A DNA stretch of 64,000 nucleotides from Hydrogenophilales bacterium 16-61-112 (GTDB lineage: Bacteria > Pseudomonadota > Gammaproteobacteria > Burkholderiales > Thiobacillaceae). Both the position numbers and the translations under genes were made by a program. Location of the stretch: the NCBI GenBank assembly GCA_002257045.1, contig NCHD01000017.1:1-64000 (forward strand). Reading direction: 5' to 3'. A model generated the notes under the pieces. The model had not been told where the DNA came from. It was given only the letters and a program-made list of their open reading frames with translations, and did no database searches. Positions 45,948 to 55,315 of the stretch are shown here, piece after piece (position 1 is the stretch's first letter; every line of letters starts with the position of its first letter).

Positions 45948-45982
45948 GTTGCCCCCGGCCAACAGTCAGCCGTTCTACGAAG
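45948..45982 (-). repeat. Right inverted repeat of the R-M island
   Basis: Begins 14 bp after the stop of the last island gene and is in opposite orientation to the left copy. It ends about 88 bp before addA. Confidence 0.55.
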
Positions 45983-46069
45983 CACTCCACTTCACGACAA
46001 ACCTCAGCCGCTCCAGCCACATGGACAATCCCAACTCAACATAGCCTGGCCACCCCACACCCCCGACTC

Positions 46070-49000
46070 ATGCCAAGCCCCCTCGACACCGCCACCGCCC
46101 TCTCCCCCGCCCACTCAGCGGTGGTGGAAGCCTGTGCCGGCAGCGGCAAAACCTGGCTGCTGGTCTCGCGCATGATCCGTCTGTTGCTGGCGGGGGCTGA
46201 GCCTTCGAGCCTGCTGGCGATTACGTTTACCCGCAAGGCGGCGCAGGAAATGACCGACCGGTTGCACACCTGGCTGCGGCTGCTGGCGCTGGAAGACGAC
46301 GCGACGGTGCGCGACTTTCTGCGCCAGCGCGCCGTGCCGGAAAGCGAGATCGACGCGCTGCTGCCGCGCGCGCGCGGGCTGCTGGAAACAGTGCTGACGG
46401 CGCGGCCGGGGCCGACGGTGACGACCTTCCACGGCTGGTTTCTCGATCTGCTGAAACGCGCGCCGATGGAGTTTGGGGTGCCGTGGGGCGCGCCGCTGCT
46501 GGAGCGCCCCAGCCAGCTGGAGAGCGAGGTGCGCGACCGGCTGCTGGCGCAGTGTGCTGCGGCGCCGGCGTCACCCAATGGTGTGGCTTTGCTGGCACTG
46601 CTGGACGCCATCGGCGAACACAATCTGCAGGCGCTGCTGACGAATTTTTTGCAGGCGCGAGGGGAGTGGTGGGCGGTTACAGCAGGCCAGTCCGATCCGG
46701 TGGCGTACGCGCTGGAACAGTTGCGCCCTGGCCTGCATCCCGATCTGGAACACGACCCGGTGGCGGCTTTCTGGACGGATGCCTCAATGGGGGCACTTGT
46801 CACACGCGTGGCGCTGGGACTGGAAAAAGGCAGCGAGGCCGAATTCAGGAACAGCACAGCGATCCAGCAGGCGCTGGCAGCGACGGATTTCGACGGCTTG
46901 CGCGGGCTGATCCTGACAAAAAAAGGCGCGCGTCGGGCAAAAAAAGCCAACGCCCCCACGCTGAAAGCCATGGGCGCAGAAGCCGATACGTTTCTGCGCG
47001 ATTACGACGCGCTGGAAATCGCGTTCGAGACCATTGCCGCAATCCAGACCGACCAGCGCATCTGGGCCCTCAACCGCCACGGCCTGCAGCTCGGCCACGC
47101 GCTGCTCACGGCGTATCAGGAGGCCAAGGCGCAGCAGGGTGTGATCGATTTTGCCGATGCCGAGTGGGAGGGCTGCCGGCTGCTTGCCAGCGAGGAACAT
47201 GCGCCGGGTCTGGCGCTGAAACTCGACGCGCGCTACCGCCATCTGCTGCTCGACGAGTTCCAGGACACCAATCCGCTGCAGTGGCAGGCGCTCTCCACCT
47301 GGCTGACGGCGGCGCGCGAGGCCGACAGCGACATGACGGTGTTCATGGTGGGCGACCCCAAGCAGGCGATCTACCGTTTTCGCCGCGGCGAGGCGCGCGT
47401 GTTCACTGCCGCGGCGGAATTTTTGCACACGCATTTCAACGCGCCGCTGTTCAGCACCCACATGACGCGGCGACTGTCGCCTGCGGTGGTGCAGGCGCTC
47501 AACCCGGTGTTTGCCGACATGGCGGGGTTCGAGCCGCACAGCCACGCGCCCGAAAACGCAACCCGCCCCGGCGCGCTGCGCTGCCTGCCGATCAGCATGG
47601 AAAAGACCGATGCCGTGGCGACAGCTGCCTTGCGCAATCCGCTCACCACCCCGCTCGAAGAAGCCGCCGACCGCGCCGTGCATGTCGAGGCCGCCCGCTT
47701 TGCCGCCGTGTTGCGCGACGACATCCTCGGTCGCTGGGGCGTGACGGACAAACAGCGCACGCACCCTGCCCGCCCCGGCGACGTGATGGCGCTGGTGACC
47801 AAGCGCACCCATCTGGCGCTGTACGAGCGCGAACTGAACAAGGCGGGCATTCCCTTCATCACCTCGCGGCGCGGCGGCCTGCTGCACGCGCTGGAGGCAC
47901 AGGACCTGATCGCGCTGCTGGAAACCCTGCTGCTGCCGCACGCCGGGCTCAAACTGGCGCATGCACTGAAAAGCCCACTGTTCGGCTGCAGCGACGACGA
48001 CCTGCTGCGCCTGTTTAGTGTGCAGGTCAGCGGAGTGCAGCCCGGCGTCACGCCTCGCGGCTGGGCGCGGCTGATCCAGTTGGCGGCAGACACGGACTGC
48101 CCGCCCACCCTCGCCCGTGCCGCGCGCCTGCTCGACGGCTGGCGCGCGCAACTCGGCGCGCTGCCGGTGCACGATCTGCTCGACCGCATCTATTTCGAAG
48201 GCGACCTGGAAGCGCGTTACGCCGCTGCGGCGCCCGCAGCGATGCGCCCGCAGATCGCCGCCAACCTGCGCGCCTTCATGCAGCTGGCGCTGACGCAGGA
48301 CGCCGGGCGCTACCCGACGCTGGCCGGCTTTATCCGCGAGCTGGCATCGTTGATCGACGACAGCGACGCCGCGCCGGGCGAGGGGCTGGCAGCGGACGGC
48401 ACAAACGCGGTGCGCCTGCTGACCATTCATGGCTCCAAGGGGCTGGAAGCGCCGATTGTCTGGCTGCTCGGCGGCAGCGACCATCCGCGGTCCGACAATT
48501 ACGCGGTGCTGGCGCCGTGGCCACCAACGGCGGCGCGACCCGAGCATTTTTCCCTGTTCGGCAAACTCGACGAGCGCGGCGCCTGGCGCGAACGCTGGTT
48601 TGCCGAAGAAGCCGAGCTGGCGCAGCGCGAATCCGACAACCTGCTGTACGTGGCGCTGACCCGCGCCGAGCAGGGCCTGATCGTCAGCGGCGATGCGACG
48701 AAAAACGCCTGGCTGCAGCGCGTCGATGCGGCGTGGCAGGACAGCAATTTGCCGGCTGATCTGCCGCCTGCCGCCGCCCCCGATGCGCGATTACCACCCG
48801 CCACGCCGCTGCGCATGACGGCTCCGGCCATCGGCCAGCGGCTGGCGCCAGTCGCCGCTCACCCCTCCGCGACCAGCGGCGAGCTGTTTCATGCCTGCCT
48901 CGAAGTGCACGCGCCGGCCGGCATTCATGCCGTTCTGGGGATCGCGGGCCTCACCGGCACGCCGCGCGACCTGCCCGCGTTAGCGCAGCGACTCAAACTT

Positions 49001-49366
49001 GCGACAGAACTGGCGGGGATCGAAAACGCTGCTCGCGCCCTGTTGGCGCAGCCGCATCTGGCGCGGTTTTTCGACCCTGCGCAGTTTCGCCGCGCACACA
49101 ACGAGCTGGAATTGCTTGATGCCGGCGGGCAGGCGCAGCGGCTTGACCGCGTGGTGGAATTCGACGAGGCAATCTGGCTGCTCGATTACAAAACCGGCGC
49201 GGACGACTGTAGCGCCAGTGAAACACGTCTGATCGAGCGCCACCGACCGCAGTTGGACGGTTATCGCAGCCTGCTCGCCACGATTTATCCCGACCGCCCC
49301 ATCCACGCCGCCCTGCTGCTGGCCGATGGCCGGCTGGTTGCCATCCCTCCGGAGACTGTTCTGTGA
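46070..49366 (+). CDS. addA: AddA-like UvrD-family helicase-nuclease
   Basis: 1098 residues, a superfamily 1 helicase with C-terminal nuclease. Motifs: Walker A ACAGSGKTW at 22-30, Ia ITFTRKAAQEM, II LLLDEFQDTNPLQW near 395, III FMVGDPKQAIYRFR, V LTIHGSKGLEAPIVWLLG, VI YVALTRAEQGL, and the RecB-like nuclease motif LLDYKTG near 1043. It would process double-strand breaks with an AddB partner. No addB is in the window; the R-M island abuts the 5' side where a partner gene might have been. Stop overlaps the next start. Confidence 0.9.
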   Translation: MPSPLDTATALSPAHSAVVEACAGSGKTWLLVSRMIRLLLAGAEPSSLLAITFTRKAAQEMTDRLHTWLRLLALEDDATVRDFLRQRAVPESEIDALLPRARGLLETVLTARPGPTVTTFHGWFLDLLKRAPMEFGVPWGAPLLERPSQLESEVRDRLLAQCAAAPASPNGVALLALLDAIGEHNLQALLTNFLQARGEWWAVTAGQSDPVAYALEQLRPGLHPDLEHDPVAAFWTDASMGALVTRVALGLEKGSEAEFRNSTAIQQALAATDFDGLRGLILTKKGARRAKKANAPTLKAMGAEADTFLRDYDALEIAFETIAAIQTDQRIWALNRHGLQLGHALLTAYQEAKAQQGVIDFADAEWEGCRLLASEEHAPGLALKLDARYRHLLLDEFQDTNPLQWQALSTWLTAAREADSDMTVFMVGDPKQAIYRFRRGEARVFTAAAEFLHTHFNAPLFSTHMTRRLSPAVVQALNPVFADMAGFEPHSHAPENATRPGALRCLPISMEKTDAVATAALRNPLTTPLEEAADRAVHVEAARFAAVLRDDILGRWGVTDKQRTHPARPGDVMALVTKRTHLALYERELNKAGIPFITSRRGGLLHALEAQDLIALLETLLLPHAGLKLAHALKSPLFGCSDDDLLRLFSVQVSGVQPGVTPRGWARLIQLAADTDCPPTLARAARLLDGWRAQLGALPVHDLLDRIYFEGDLEARYAAAAPAAMRPQIAANLRAFMQLALTQDAGRYPTLAGFIRELASLIDDSDAAPGEGLAADGTNAVRLLTIHGSKGLEAPIVWLLGGSDHPRSDNYAVLAPWPPTAARPEHFSLFGKLDERGAWRERWFAEEAELAQRESDNLLYVALTRAEQGLIVSGDATKNAWLQRVDAAWQDSNLPADLPPAAAPDARLPPATPLRMTAPAIGQRLAPVAAHPSATSGELFHACLEVHAPAGIHAVLGIAGLTGTPRDLPALAQRLKLATELAGIENAARALLAQPHLARFFDPAQFRRAHNELELLDAGGQAQRLDRVVEFDEAIWLLDYKTGADDCSASETRLIERHRPQLDGYRSLLATIYPDRPIHAALLLADGRLVAIPPETVL

Positions 49367-49962
49367 TCAATAAACCCTATTCCGAATCCTGCGAACAAAA
49401 CCGCGAACCGATCCTGGCCGTATTGCGCGAAGCCTTTGCCGACCGCCGCCGGCTGCTCGAAATCGGCAGCGGCACCGGCCAGCACGCCGTGTATTTCGCG
49501 CCCGAGCTGCCGCAACTGGTGTGGCAGACCGCCGATGTGCGGGCATACCATCCCGGCATTCATGCCTGGCTGGATGAGGCCGCACTGCCCAACGTGCTGC
49601 CGCCGCTGGAACTCGACGTCAACCAGACGCATTGGCACAGCGGCCGCTACGACGCGGTGTTTTCGGCCAACACCCTGCACATCATGGGCTGGCCCGAGGT
49701 TGTCCGGTTTTTTGCGGGCGTGGGCAACGTGCTGGAGCCGGGCGGCGTGCTGGTGGTGTATGGGCCGTTCAATTACAACGGTCAGTTCACCTCGGACAGC
49801 AACGCGCGCTTCGACGCCTGGCTGAAGGCGCGCGACCCCGCGTCCGGCGTGCGCGACTTCGAGGCGGTCGACGCGCTGGCGCGCGCGCAGGGTCTGGTGC
49901 TGCAACGCGATCTCGCAATGCCGGCGAACAATCGCAGCCTGGTGTGGCTGCGGGCGGGTTGA
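49363..49962 (+). CDS. DUF938 SAM-dependent methyltransferase
   Basis: 199 residues, with a GTG start overlapping the addA stop (GTGA). A class I methyltransferase fold: SAM motif LLEIGSGTGQHAVYFA near 30-45, acidic loop ELDVNQ and motif YDAVFSANTLHIMGW. DUF938 homologues include PhlA-like methylases; no substrate is assigned. GGAG lies 9 nt before the start, supporting translation linked to addA. Confidence 0.9.
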   Translation: MINKPYSESCEQNREPILAVLREAFADRRRLLEIGSGTGQHAVYFAPELPQLVWQTADVRAYHPGIHAWLDEAALPNVLPPLELDVNQTHWHSGRYDAVFSANTLHIMGWPEVVRFFAGVGNVLEPGGVLVVYGPFNYNGQFTSDSNARFDAWLKARDPASGVRDFEAVDALARAQGLVLQRDLAMPANNRSLVWLRAG

Positions 49963-50068
49963 TACAGGCAGTGCGTATCCGGGCAGGCTCCGCACGAAAA
50001 TCCGCAATTTCAGCTTCTGCTTATAAATGGCTTTGCTATAACAAAAACTCCTGAGACCGGGAGTCGTC

Positions 50069-50419
50069 ATGCGCATCGCCGAACTGATCCAACGCTGGAA
50101 GAAAAAAGCTCCGTCCAACACGCTGGTGCGGACCTACACTGCCAGCCTGCCCCTGCGTGATGCGGCGCGCATCGAGGCCTTGCACCTGATGTATCCCGAC
50201 TGCACCGAGTCGCAACTGATGGCCGACCTGATCCACGCCGCACTCGACGAACTGGAAGTCGCCATGCCCTACGTCCCCGGTCAGCGCGTCATCGCCGAAG
50301 ACGATTACGGCGACCCGATCTACGAAGACCTCGGCCCGACGCCGCAGTTTTATTCGCTGTCGCACGAAATCCTGCGCAAACTCACCCTGGCGCAGTCCGG
50401 CCCGCGCGTGTCGGATTAA
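50069..50419 (+). CDS. Conserved small protein, often mislabelled type 1 pili tip component
   Basis: 116 residues, soluble and acidic toward the C-terminus. The N-terminal segment contains two short helices and LPLRDAARIEALHLMYPDCTESQLMADLIHAALDELE, a ribbon-helix-helix-like stretch, followed by VPGQRVIAEDDYGDPIYEDLGPTPQFY. Homologues in pseudomonads carry the pili label without evidence. A DNA-binding role is conceivable from the helical part. A GGGAG site precedes the ATG by 5 nt. Confidence 0.75.
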   Translation: MRIAELIQRWKKKAPSNTLVRTYTASLPLRDAARIEALHLMYPDCTESQLMADLIHAALDELEVAMPYVPGQRVIAEDDYGDPIYEDLGPTPQFYSLSHEILRKLTLAQSGPRVSD

Positions 50420-50543
50420 TTTACAGCCCGCACCGTGCAGAAGCCATGAAATCAAGACAAGTCATTGTATTTAATCAAGTAAAATGACATGGAATGCTTA
50501 TTGCTATAACACCAAAACAAAAAACCACTATAAGCGGAATATC

Positions 50544-50780
50544 ATGTACCTCGGACCTGCGATTCTTTTCGGCCTGTTTTCAAGCCTGTATTACGTGCCC
50601 GGCTTTCTCGACACGCCACTGGGGCTGCTCACCACGCGCCAGTTCATTTCACAATTGCTGTTTGCCATCTTCGGTCTGATTGCGCTGGCCTCGCTGGCCC
50701 GCTCCATCGAGTTCGATCCCGTGTGGCCGTGGCGACCCGAGTTCCGCAAACGGCTCAATGCCTTGCTGGGCCGCACCTGA
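50544..50780 (+). CDS. Small two-helix membrane protein
   Basis: 78 residues with hydrophobic segments about 2-18 and 32-52, then a basic tail ending FRKRLNALLGRT. No family I can name. I start at the ATG at 50544, where the first helix begins; an in-frame ATG at 50484 adds a polar, unlikely extension. Its codon use matches the chromosome, and it lies about 100 bp before argJ. Confidence 0.65.
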   Translation: MYLGPAILFGLFSSLYYVPGFLDTPLGLLTTRQFISQLLFAIFGLIALASLARSIEFDPVWPWRPEFRKRLNALLGRT

Positions 50781-50882
50781 TTGCTGCGGCGCGGGCTGGC
50801 CTCCCTTCAAATGACAGCCTGCGCACATGAAGCGGGCAGGAACCCGGCATAAAATGGCGGCTTTCTTTCCCGCCCAGTCGCC

Positions 50883-52115
50883 ATGCCTGTCAATCTCTCC
50901 GCCCCCGATTCCGCTTCCCTGTTGCCCATTGCCGGCGTGCGCCTCGGCATTGCGTCTGCCGGCATCAAAAAGCCCGGCCGCCGCGACCTCACCCTGATCG
51001 AGCTTGCAGCGGGCACACGCGTCGCCGGCGTGTTCACCCAGAACCGCTTTTGCGCCGCGCCGGTCACGCTGTGCCGCCAGCACCTGGCCGAGACCACGCA
51101 GGGTATCCGCGCGCTCGTCATCAACACCGGCAACGCCAACGCAGGCACCGGCGAAGAAGGCCTGCGCCGGGCGCAGCAAACCTGCGAAGCGGTCGCCGCG
51201 ATCATGCAGTGTGCGCCCGAACAGGTGCTGCCGTTTTCCACCGGGGTGATCCTCGAGCCGCTGCCGATCGACAAGATCCTGCCCGCGCTGCCCGCCGCGC
51301 AGGCCGACCTCGCGCCAAGGCAGTGGGGCGAAGCGGCCCACGCCATCATGACCACCGACATCGTCGCCAAGGGCGCATCGCGGCAAGCGCTGGTCGGCGG
51401 CAAGACCATTACCGTCACCGGCATCGCCAAAGGCTCCGGCATGATTCACCCCAACATGGCGACCATGCTCGGCTACGTGGCGACCGACGCCGCGATCGCC
51501 CCCGGCCTGATGCAGCAGTTGGTGAAAGAAGTGGCCGACGTGTCGTTCAACTGCGTGACGGTGGACGGCGACACCTCGACCAACGACAGCTTCATCCTGA
51601 TCGCCACCGGCCAGGCCGGCAACGCTGAAATCGCCGACACCGCCAGCGCCGACTACGCCGCGCTGAAAGCCGCCCTCGACGCCGTTTCGATCGAACTCGC
51701 GCAGGCGATGGCGCGCGACGGCGAAGGCGCCACCAAGTTCATGACCATCGCGGTAGAAGGCGGGCGCGACCACGCAGAATGCAAGCAGATTGCCTACGCC
51801 ATCGCGCGCTCACCGCTGGTGAAAACCGCCTTCTTCGCCAGCGACCCCAACCTCGGACGCATCCTCGCCGCCATCGGCTACGCCGGCGTCGGCGACCTCG
51901 ACGTCAACACCCTGCAGCTTTATCTGGGCGACGTGTTGGTGGCAGAAAAAGGCGGTCGCGCCGCCAGCTACACCGAAGCGCAGGGCGCAGCGGTGATGAA
52001 GGCAGCAGAAATCACGGTGCGCGTGGTGCTCAATCGCGGCACGGTAAATGCCACGGTATGGACCTGCGATTTTTCCTACGATTACGTGAAGATCAACGCC
52101 GAATACCGTTCTTAG
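50883..52115 (+). CDS. argJ: Bifunctional glutamate N-acetyltransferase / amino-acid N-acetyltransferase
   Basis: Transfers the acetyl group from N-acetylornithine to glutamate (the cyclic arginine pathway) and may acetylate glutamate from acetyl-CoA. The 410-residue precursor self-cleaves before Thr194 in [10 protein letters not shown], the N-terminal nucleophile of the beta chain. Other landmarks are [11 protein letters not shown]-type NTGNANAG at 81-88 and [12 protein letters not shown]. Full-length and intact; ends with NAEYRS as in most proteobacterial ArgJ. Confidence 0.96.
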   Translation: MPVNLSAPDSASLLPIAGVRLGIASAGIKKPGRRDLTLIELAAGTRVAGVFTQNRFCAAPVTLCRQHLAETTQGIRALVINTGNANAGTGEEGLRRAQQTCEAVAAIMQCAPEQVLPFSTGVILEPLPIDKILPALPAAQADLAPRQWGEAAHAIMTTDIVAKGASRQALVGGKTITVTGIAKGSGMIHPNMATMLGYVATDAAIAPGLMQQLVKEVADVSFNCVTVDGDTSTNDSFILIATGQAGNAEIADTASADYAALKAALDAVSIELAQAMARDGEGATKFMTIAVEGGRDHAECKQIAYAIARSPLVKTAFFASDPNLGRILAAIGYAGVGDLDVNTLQLYLGDVLVAEKGGRAASYTEAQGAAVMKAAEITVRVVLNRGTVNATVWTCDFSYDYVKINAEYRS

Positions 52116-52125
52116 ACCTGACGCA

Positions 52126-52578
52126 TGAACATCGCATTGCCCTGCTGATCGACGCCGACAACAGTCCAGCTGACATGATCGACGAAGTGCTCGATGAGCT
52201 GGCGAAAGAAGGCGTCATCAATATCCGCCGTGCATATGGCGACTGGAAAAGCCCGCATCTCAGCAGCTGGGCAGCGCCGCCAACGGCAATGCCAATGGCG
52301 AAGCCAAACCGTCACCCGCCCGTGCCGACGCCAAAACTCTGCGCGGCGACACCCGGCTGGTGAGCCTGCTGCGCAAGTCTATAGAAGCCGCGGCGGACGA
52401 AGCAGGCTGGGCCGGCATGGGCGCGGTGGGACAACCTATTTCCAAGCAGGCTTCGTTTGATTCGCGCAATTACGGCTACACCAAATTAAGCGGCCTGTTT
52501 CAAGCCATCGGTTTGTTCGAGCTGCGCACTCACGGCAAGGGCTTGCAGGTGCGCGACAAGCGAACACCGCAACCGTAA
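52126..52578 (+). pseudogene. NYN/OST-HTH (LOTUS) protein with large internal deletion
   Basis: The first part encodes the start of an NYN ribonuclease domain (RIALLIDADNSPADMIDEVLDELA...RRAYGDWKSPHL), and the last part encodes a LOTUS/OST-HTH domain (LVSLLRKSIEAAADEAGWAGMGAVGQ...NYGYTKL, ending VRDKRTPQP). The two are in different frames and the bulk of the NYN core, roughly 100 or more codons with the catalytic Asp residues, is absent; the junction is near 52260. The only ATG nearby (52126) is also one base out of frame with the NYN segment. Intact homologues are about 250 residues or more and common in betaproteobacteria. Confidence 0.8.
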
Positions 52579-52610
52579 CGTGATTTACTGATCGCTGGCA
52601 TTCACCGCAC

Positions 52611-53504
52611 TCAGGCCAAGTGCCCCATCTTCCCGCTCTGGAAATCGCTCATCGCCTGGCGGATTTCTTCGGCGGTGTTCATCACAAAAGGGCCGCTGCC
52701 GACGATGGATTCGTTGATCGGTTCGCCGCACAACAGCAGAACCGTGGCGTCTTCGGCACGTTCGATGCGCAGCAGAATGCCGGCGCGTTCGAACACGCCG
52801 ACCTCGGCTGCTTTGATCAGGGTGTCCGAGTCGCTCACCTTCAGTTCGCCCTTGAGCACCAGCAGCGCGACGGTGTAGCCCTCGGGTAATTCGAGCTCAA
52901 TCGGTTGCGCGCTCGCCAGCCGCAAATCCCACAACTGGATCGGCGTGAACGTATGCGCGGGGCCTTCGACTCCGGCATACGCCCCGGCGATGACACGGAC
53001 GCTGCCCTGCCCGTTTGGCATGTCCACCCGCGGAATCTCCTTGTTCAAAATTCCCTGATAGCGCGGCGGCGACATTTTGTCTTTGGCCGGCAGGTTGACC
53101 CATAGCTGAATCATTTCGAAGCGGCCGCCCTTCTGCGCAAAATCGCGGCCGTGAAATTCCTCGTGCACCACACCGGAAGCAGCCGTCATCCACTGCACGT
53201 CGCCTGGGCCGATGCGGCCGCCGCCGCCCGACGAGTCGCGATGTTCAACCTCGCCGTCGTACACGAGGGTGACGGTCTCGAAGCCGCGGTGCGGATGCTC
53301 GCCAACGCCGAGACGTTCGTGCGTCGGCGGAAACTCGACCGGCCCGGCGTAATCGAGCAGCAGGAACGGACTGAGCGTCGTGCCCATGTCCATGTAGGCG
53401 AACAGGGTCTGCACCGGGAAGCCATCGCCGACCCAGTGGCCGCCGCTGCTACGCAGGATACAGCTAAGCTTTTTGGCGGAAGGATGATGCTCGGACTGCT
53501 TCAT
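52611..53504 (-). CDS. Pirin-family protein
   Basis: 297 residues of the bicupin pirin fold. The metal site is recognisable in VGEHPHRGFETVTLVYDGEVEHRDSSG (His, His, His and Glu ligands near 55-105). Bacterial pirins include quercetin dioxygenases and regulators of pyruvate metabolism; the activity here is unknown. The ATG at 53504 has GGAG at 5 nt; an ATG at 53519 is too close to that site. Convergent with the broken NYN gene. Confidence 0.9.
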   Translation of the reverse strand: MKQSEHHPSAKKLSCILRSSGGHWVGDGFPVQTLFAYMDMGTTLSPFLLLDYAGPVEFPPTHERLGVGEHPHRGFETVTLVYDGEVEHRDSSGGGGRIGPGDVQWMTAASGVVHEEFHGRDFAQKGGRFEMIQLWVNLPAKDKMSPPRYQGILNKEIPRVDMPNGQGSVRVIAGAYAGVEGPAHTFTPIQLWDLRLASAQPIELELPEGYTVALLVLKGELKVSDSDTLIKAAEVGVFERAGILLRIERAEDATVLLLCGEPINESIVGSGPFVMNTAEEIRQAMSDFQSGKMGHLA

Positions 53505-53674
53505 GATTGCTCCATTCATTCAGGCGTAACGAAAGGTTGGAACGCATTCCGGCCAACCAGTTCTTCTACTTTGTATGCCATCAGGCGGGGCCGGGTCAGC
53601 ACGTTGATTCAGTCTTTGCCGGGAAGTCCCTAATATTTTCTCAAGCCGACAAGACAGGCGGCTAAAATTTCGTC

Positions 53675-54511
53675 ATGACCGAACTCACCGACCTGATCCC
53701 CCGCCTGGCGCGCCTGCTCGACCGCCTGGAAGCCCCTGCTGCGCCCACCCTTGACTGGAAAGCCGTGCGCGCCGCGCGCTGGTCGGCGCAAAGCGGTGGC
53801 CTCAAGCCCATCCTGCATCCGCAGCGGGTGGCGCTGAAAGACCTGCTCGACGTCGACGAACAGAAACAGCGGGTCGACGCCAACACGCGCCAGTTCGTCG
53901 CCGGCAAGCCCGCCAACAACGTGCTGCTGACGGGTGCGCGCGGCGGCGGCAAGTCCTCGCTGGTGAAAGCAGTGCATGCCAAATACGCGCCCAAGGGCTT
54001 GCGCCTGATCGAGGTGGACAAGGCCGGGCTGCCCAGCCTGCCGGATCTGTTCGACCTGCTGGCGGAAGCGGATTACCGCTTCATCGTGTTCATCGATGAC
54101 CTCACGTTCGCGGAGAACGAGCCCGGCTACGCCAGCCTGAAGGCTGCGCTCGACGGCTCGCTGGCAGGGCCGGGCGACAACGTGCTGATCTACGCCACCA
54201 GCAACCGCCGTCACCTGATGCCGGAATTCATGGCCGAAAACCTCGCCACGCGGCACATCGGCGACGAAATCCACCCGGGCGAAGCGACCGAGGAAAAGGT
54301 GTCGCTGTCGGACCGCTTCGGGTTGTGGGTGGCGTTCCATGCGATGGAACAGGATGCCTATCTCGCCATCGCCCGCCACTGGGCCGCCACGCTCGGCGCG
54401 CCCGCCGACGAGCGCTTCGAACGCGCAGCCCTGCAGTGGTCGCTCGGCCGCGGCGCACGCAACGGCCGGGTGGCGTGGCAGTTTGCGCGCGACTGGGCAG
54501 GCAGGCAGTAG
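53675..54511 (+). CDS. DUF815 AAA-type ATPase
   Basis: 278 residues. Walker A GARGGGKSS at about 87-95 and Walker B FIVFIDDLTF near 128-137, followed by a sensor-like VLIYATSNRRHLMPEF. DUF815 proteins are widespread, soluble AAA ATPases without established substrate. The stretch before the ATPase (LKPILHPQRVALKDLLDVDEQKQ) is the conserved linker. Convergent to nothing; 89 bp upstream of the P460 gene. Confidence 0.88.
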   Translation: MTELTDLIPRLARLLDRLEAPAAPTLDWKAVRAARWSAQSGGLKPILHPQRVALKDLLDVDEQKQRVDANTRQFVAGKPANNVLLTGARGGGKSSLVKAVHAKYAPKGLRLIEVDKAGLPSLPDLFDLLAEADYRFIVFIDDLTFAENEPGYASLKAALDGSLAGPGDNVLIYATSNRRHLMPEFMAENLATRHIGDEIHPGEATEEKVSLSDRFGLWVAFHAMEQDAYLAIARHWAATLGAPADERFERAALQWSLGRGARNGRVAWQFARDWAGRQ

Positions 54512-54600
54512 TCCGGACTTTCCCTGCGCTGCATCCGGTTGCCGGGCTGCTGCGTAGGGCTTCTTGTAGTGACTGTTTTCATTCACCCAAGGAGCCCACC

Positions 54601-55230
54601 ATGAAAAAATTTCCCCTGCTTGCCTTGATGGGCGTTGCCTCGATCGGTTTCGCGCTGTCTGCGTGCTCCACGCCGGACACGCCTGCCCTCACCGCTGCCG
54701 CTGTCGCGCCGAAAGACGGCGGCCTCGCGATGCCCGCCCACTACACCCGCTGGCCCGCTTTCAGGCTCGACGTGCAAAAAAAGGATGCCAAGCAAATCCG
54801 CGACATCTACATCAACGCGATCGGAACAAAGGCCCGGGCCGGAGGCGCGTTTCCCGATGGCACCCAGTTCGTGATGGAAATCCATTCGGTGAAGCTTAAT
54901 CCGGATGGCACGCCCATGCTCGACGCCAGCGGCAAGATGACCAAGGACAAACTGTCCAAAGTCTTTTTGATGGCAAAAGGCCCGGGCTGGGGCGACAGCG
55001 CGCCGGCGGCGCTGAAAAACGGCGACTGGATCTACACCGCCTTCGAAGGCAACGGCACCCGCGCAGGTGCCGATCAGTCTTCTTGCCGCGCCTGCCATCT
55101 GCCGCTGGCGGATAAGGACTTCGTGTTCCATTACGACGCCTATTTCAAGCAGCGTGCCGGACTCGAAGTGGCCCCCCTGGCGCGCCTCGCGTACGCAGAC
55201 GTGCTGGCGGCCGCGCATCGCGGCTTCTGA
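54601..55230 (+). CDS. Cytochrome P460-family lipoprotein
   Basis: 209 residues. A lipobox (FALSAC) places a lipid on Cys22, so the protein is membrane-anchored on the periplasmic side. The domain contains HYTRWPAFR near 48-55, a Lys in EIHSVKLNPDG that could be the cross-linking residue, and the heme-binding CRACH with Cys162, Cys165 and His166. P460 cytochromes oxidise hydroxylamine or detoxify NO; the related cytochrome c' beta binds NO without enzymatic turnover. An AAGGAG site precedes the ATG. A terminator follows. Confidence 0.87.
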   Translation: MKKFPLLALMGVASIGFALSACSTPDTPALTAAAVAPKDGGLAMPAHYTRWPAFRLDVQKKDAKQIRDIYINAIGTKARAGGAFPDGTQFVMEIHSVKLNPDGTPMLDASGKMTKDKLSKVFLMAKGPGWGDSAPAALKNGDWIYTAFEGNGTRAGADQSSCRACHLPLADKDFVFHYDAYFKQRAGLEVAPLARLAYADVLAAAHRGF

Positions 55231-55237
55231 GCCGGAC

Positions 55238-55263
55238 ACGGGGCATGCGCCCCGTTTTCTTTT
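55238..55263 (+). terminator. Intrinsic terminator after the P460 gene
   Basis: ACGGGGC / GCCCCGT (55238-55244 and 55249-55255) with an ATGC loop, followed by a T-rich tract TTTTCTTTT. It sits just after the stop codon at 55230. Confidence 0.85.
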
Positions 55264-55315
55264 CCTGCGCCCGGCTGCGCTGGCACAATGCAGCTTTGGT
55301 CTGTTGTGCTGTCGT

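Larger units (their letters stand above)
39533..45982. mobile_element. Restriction-modification-like island bounded by imperfect inverted repeats
   Basis: A 35-bp segment at 39533-39567 and the reverse complement of 45948-45982 match at about 27 of 35 positions, including a 12-bp perfect core GTTGGCCGGGGG. Between them lie exactly the four genes of the R-M operon, with lower GC and foreign codon use. No integrase or transposase is present, so movement would require help in trans. The repeats could also be chance remnants; I rate the island call well above the mechanism. Confidence 0.5.

Noticed and set aside
46784-48547. 587-codon open frame antisense to addA
   Set aside because: Lies entirely opposite an intact helicase with all motifs; the translated product is low-complexity Arg/Gln/His.
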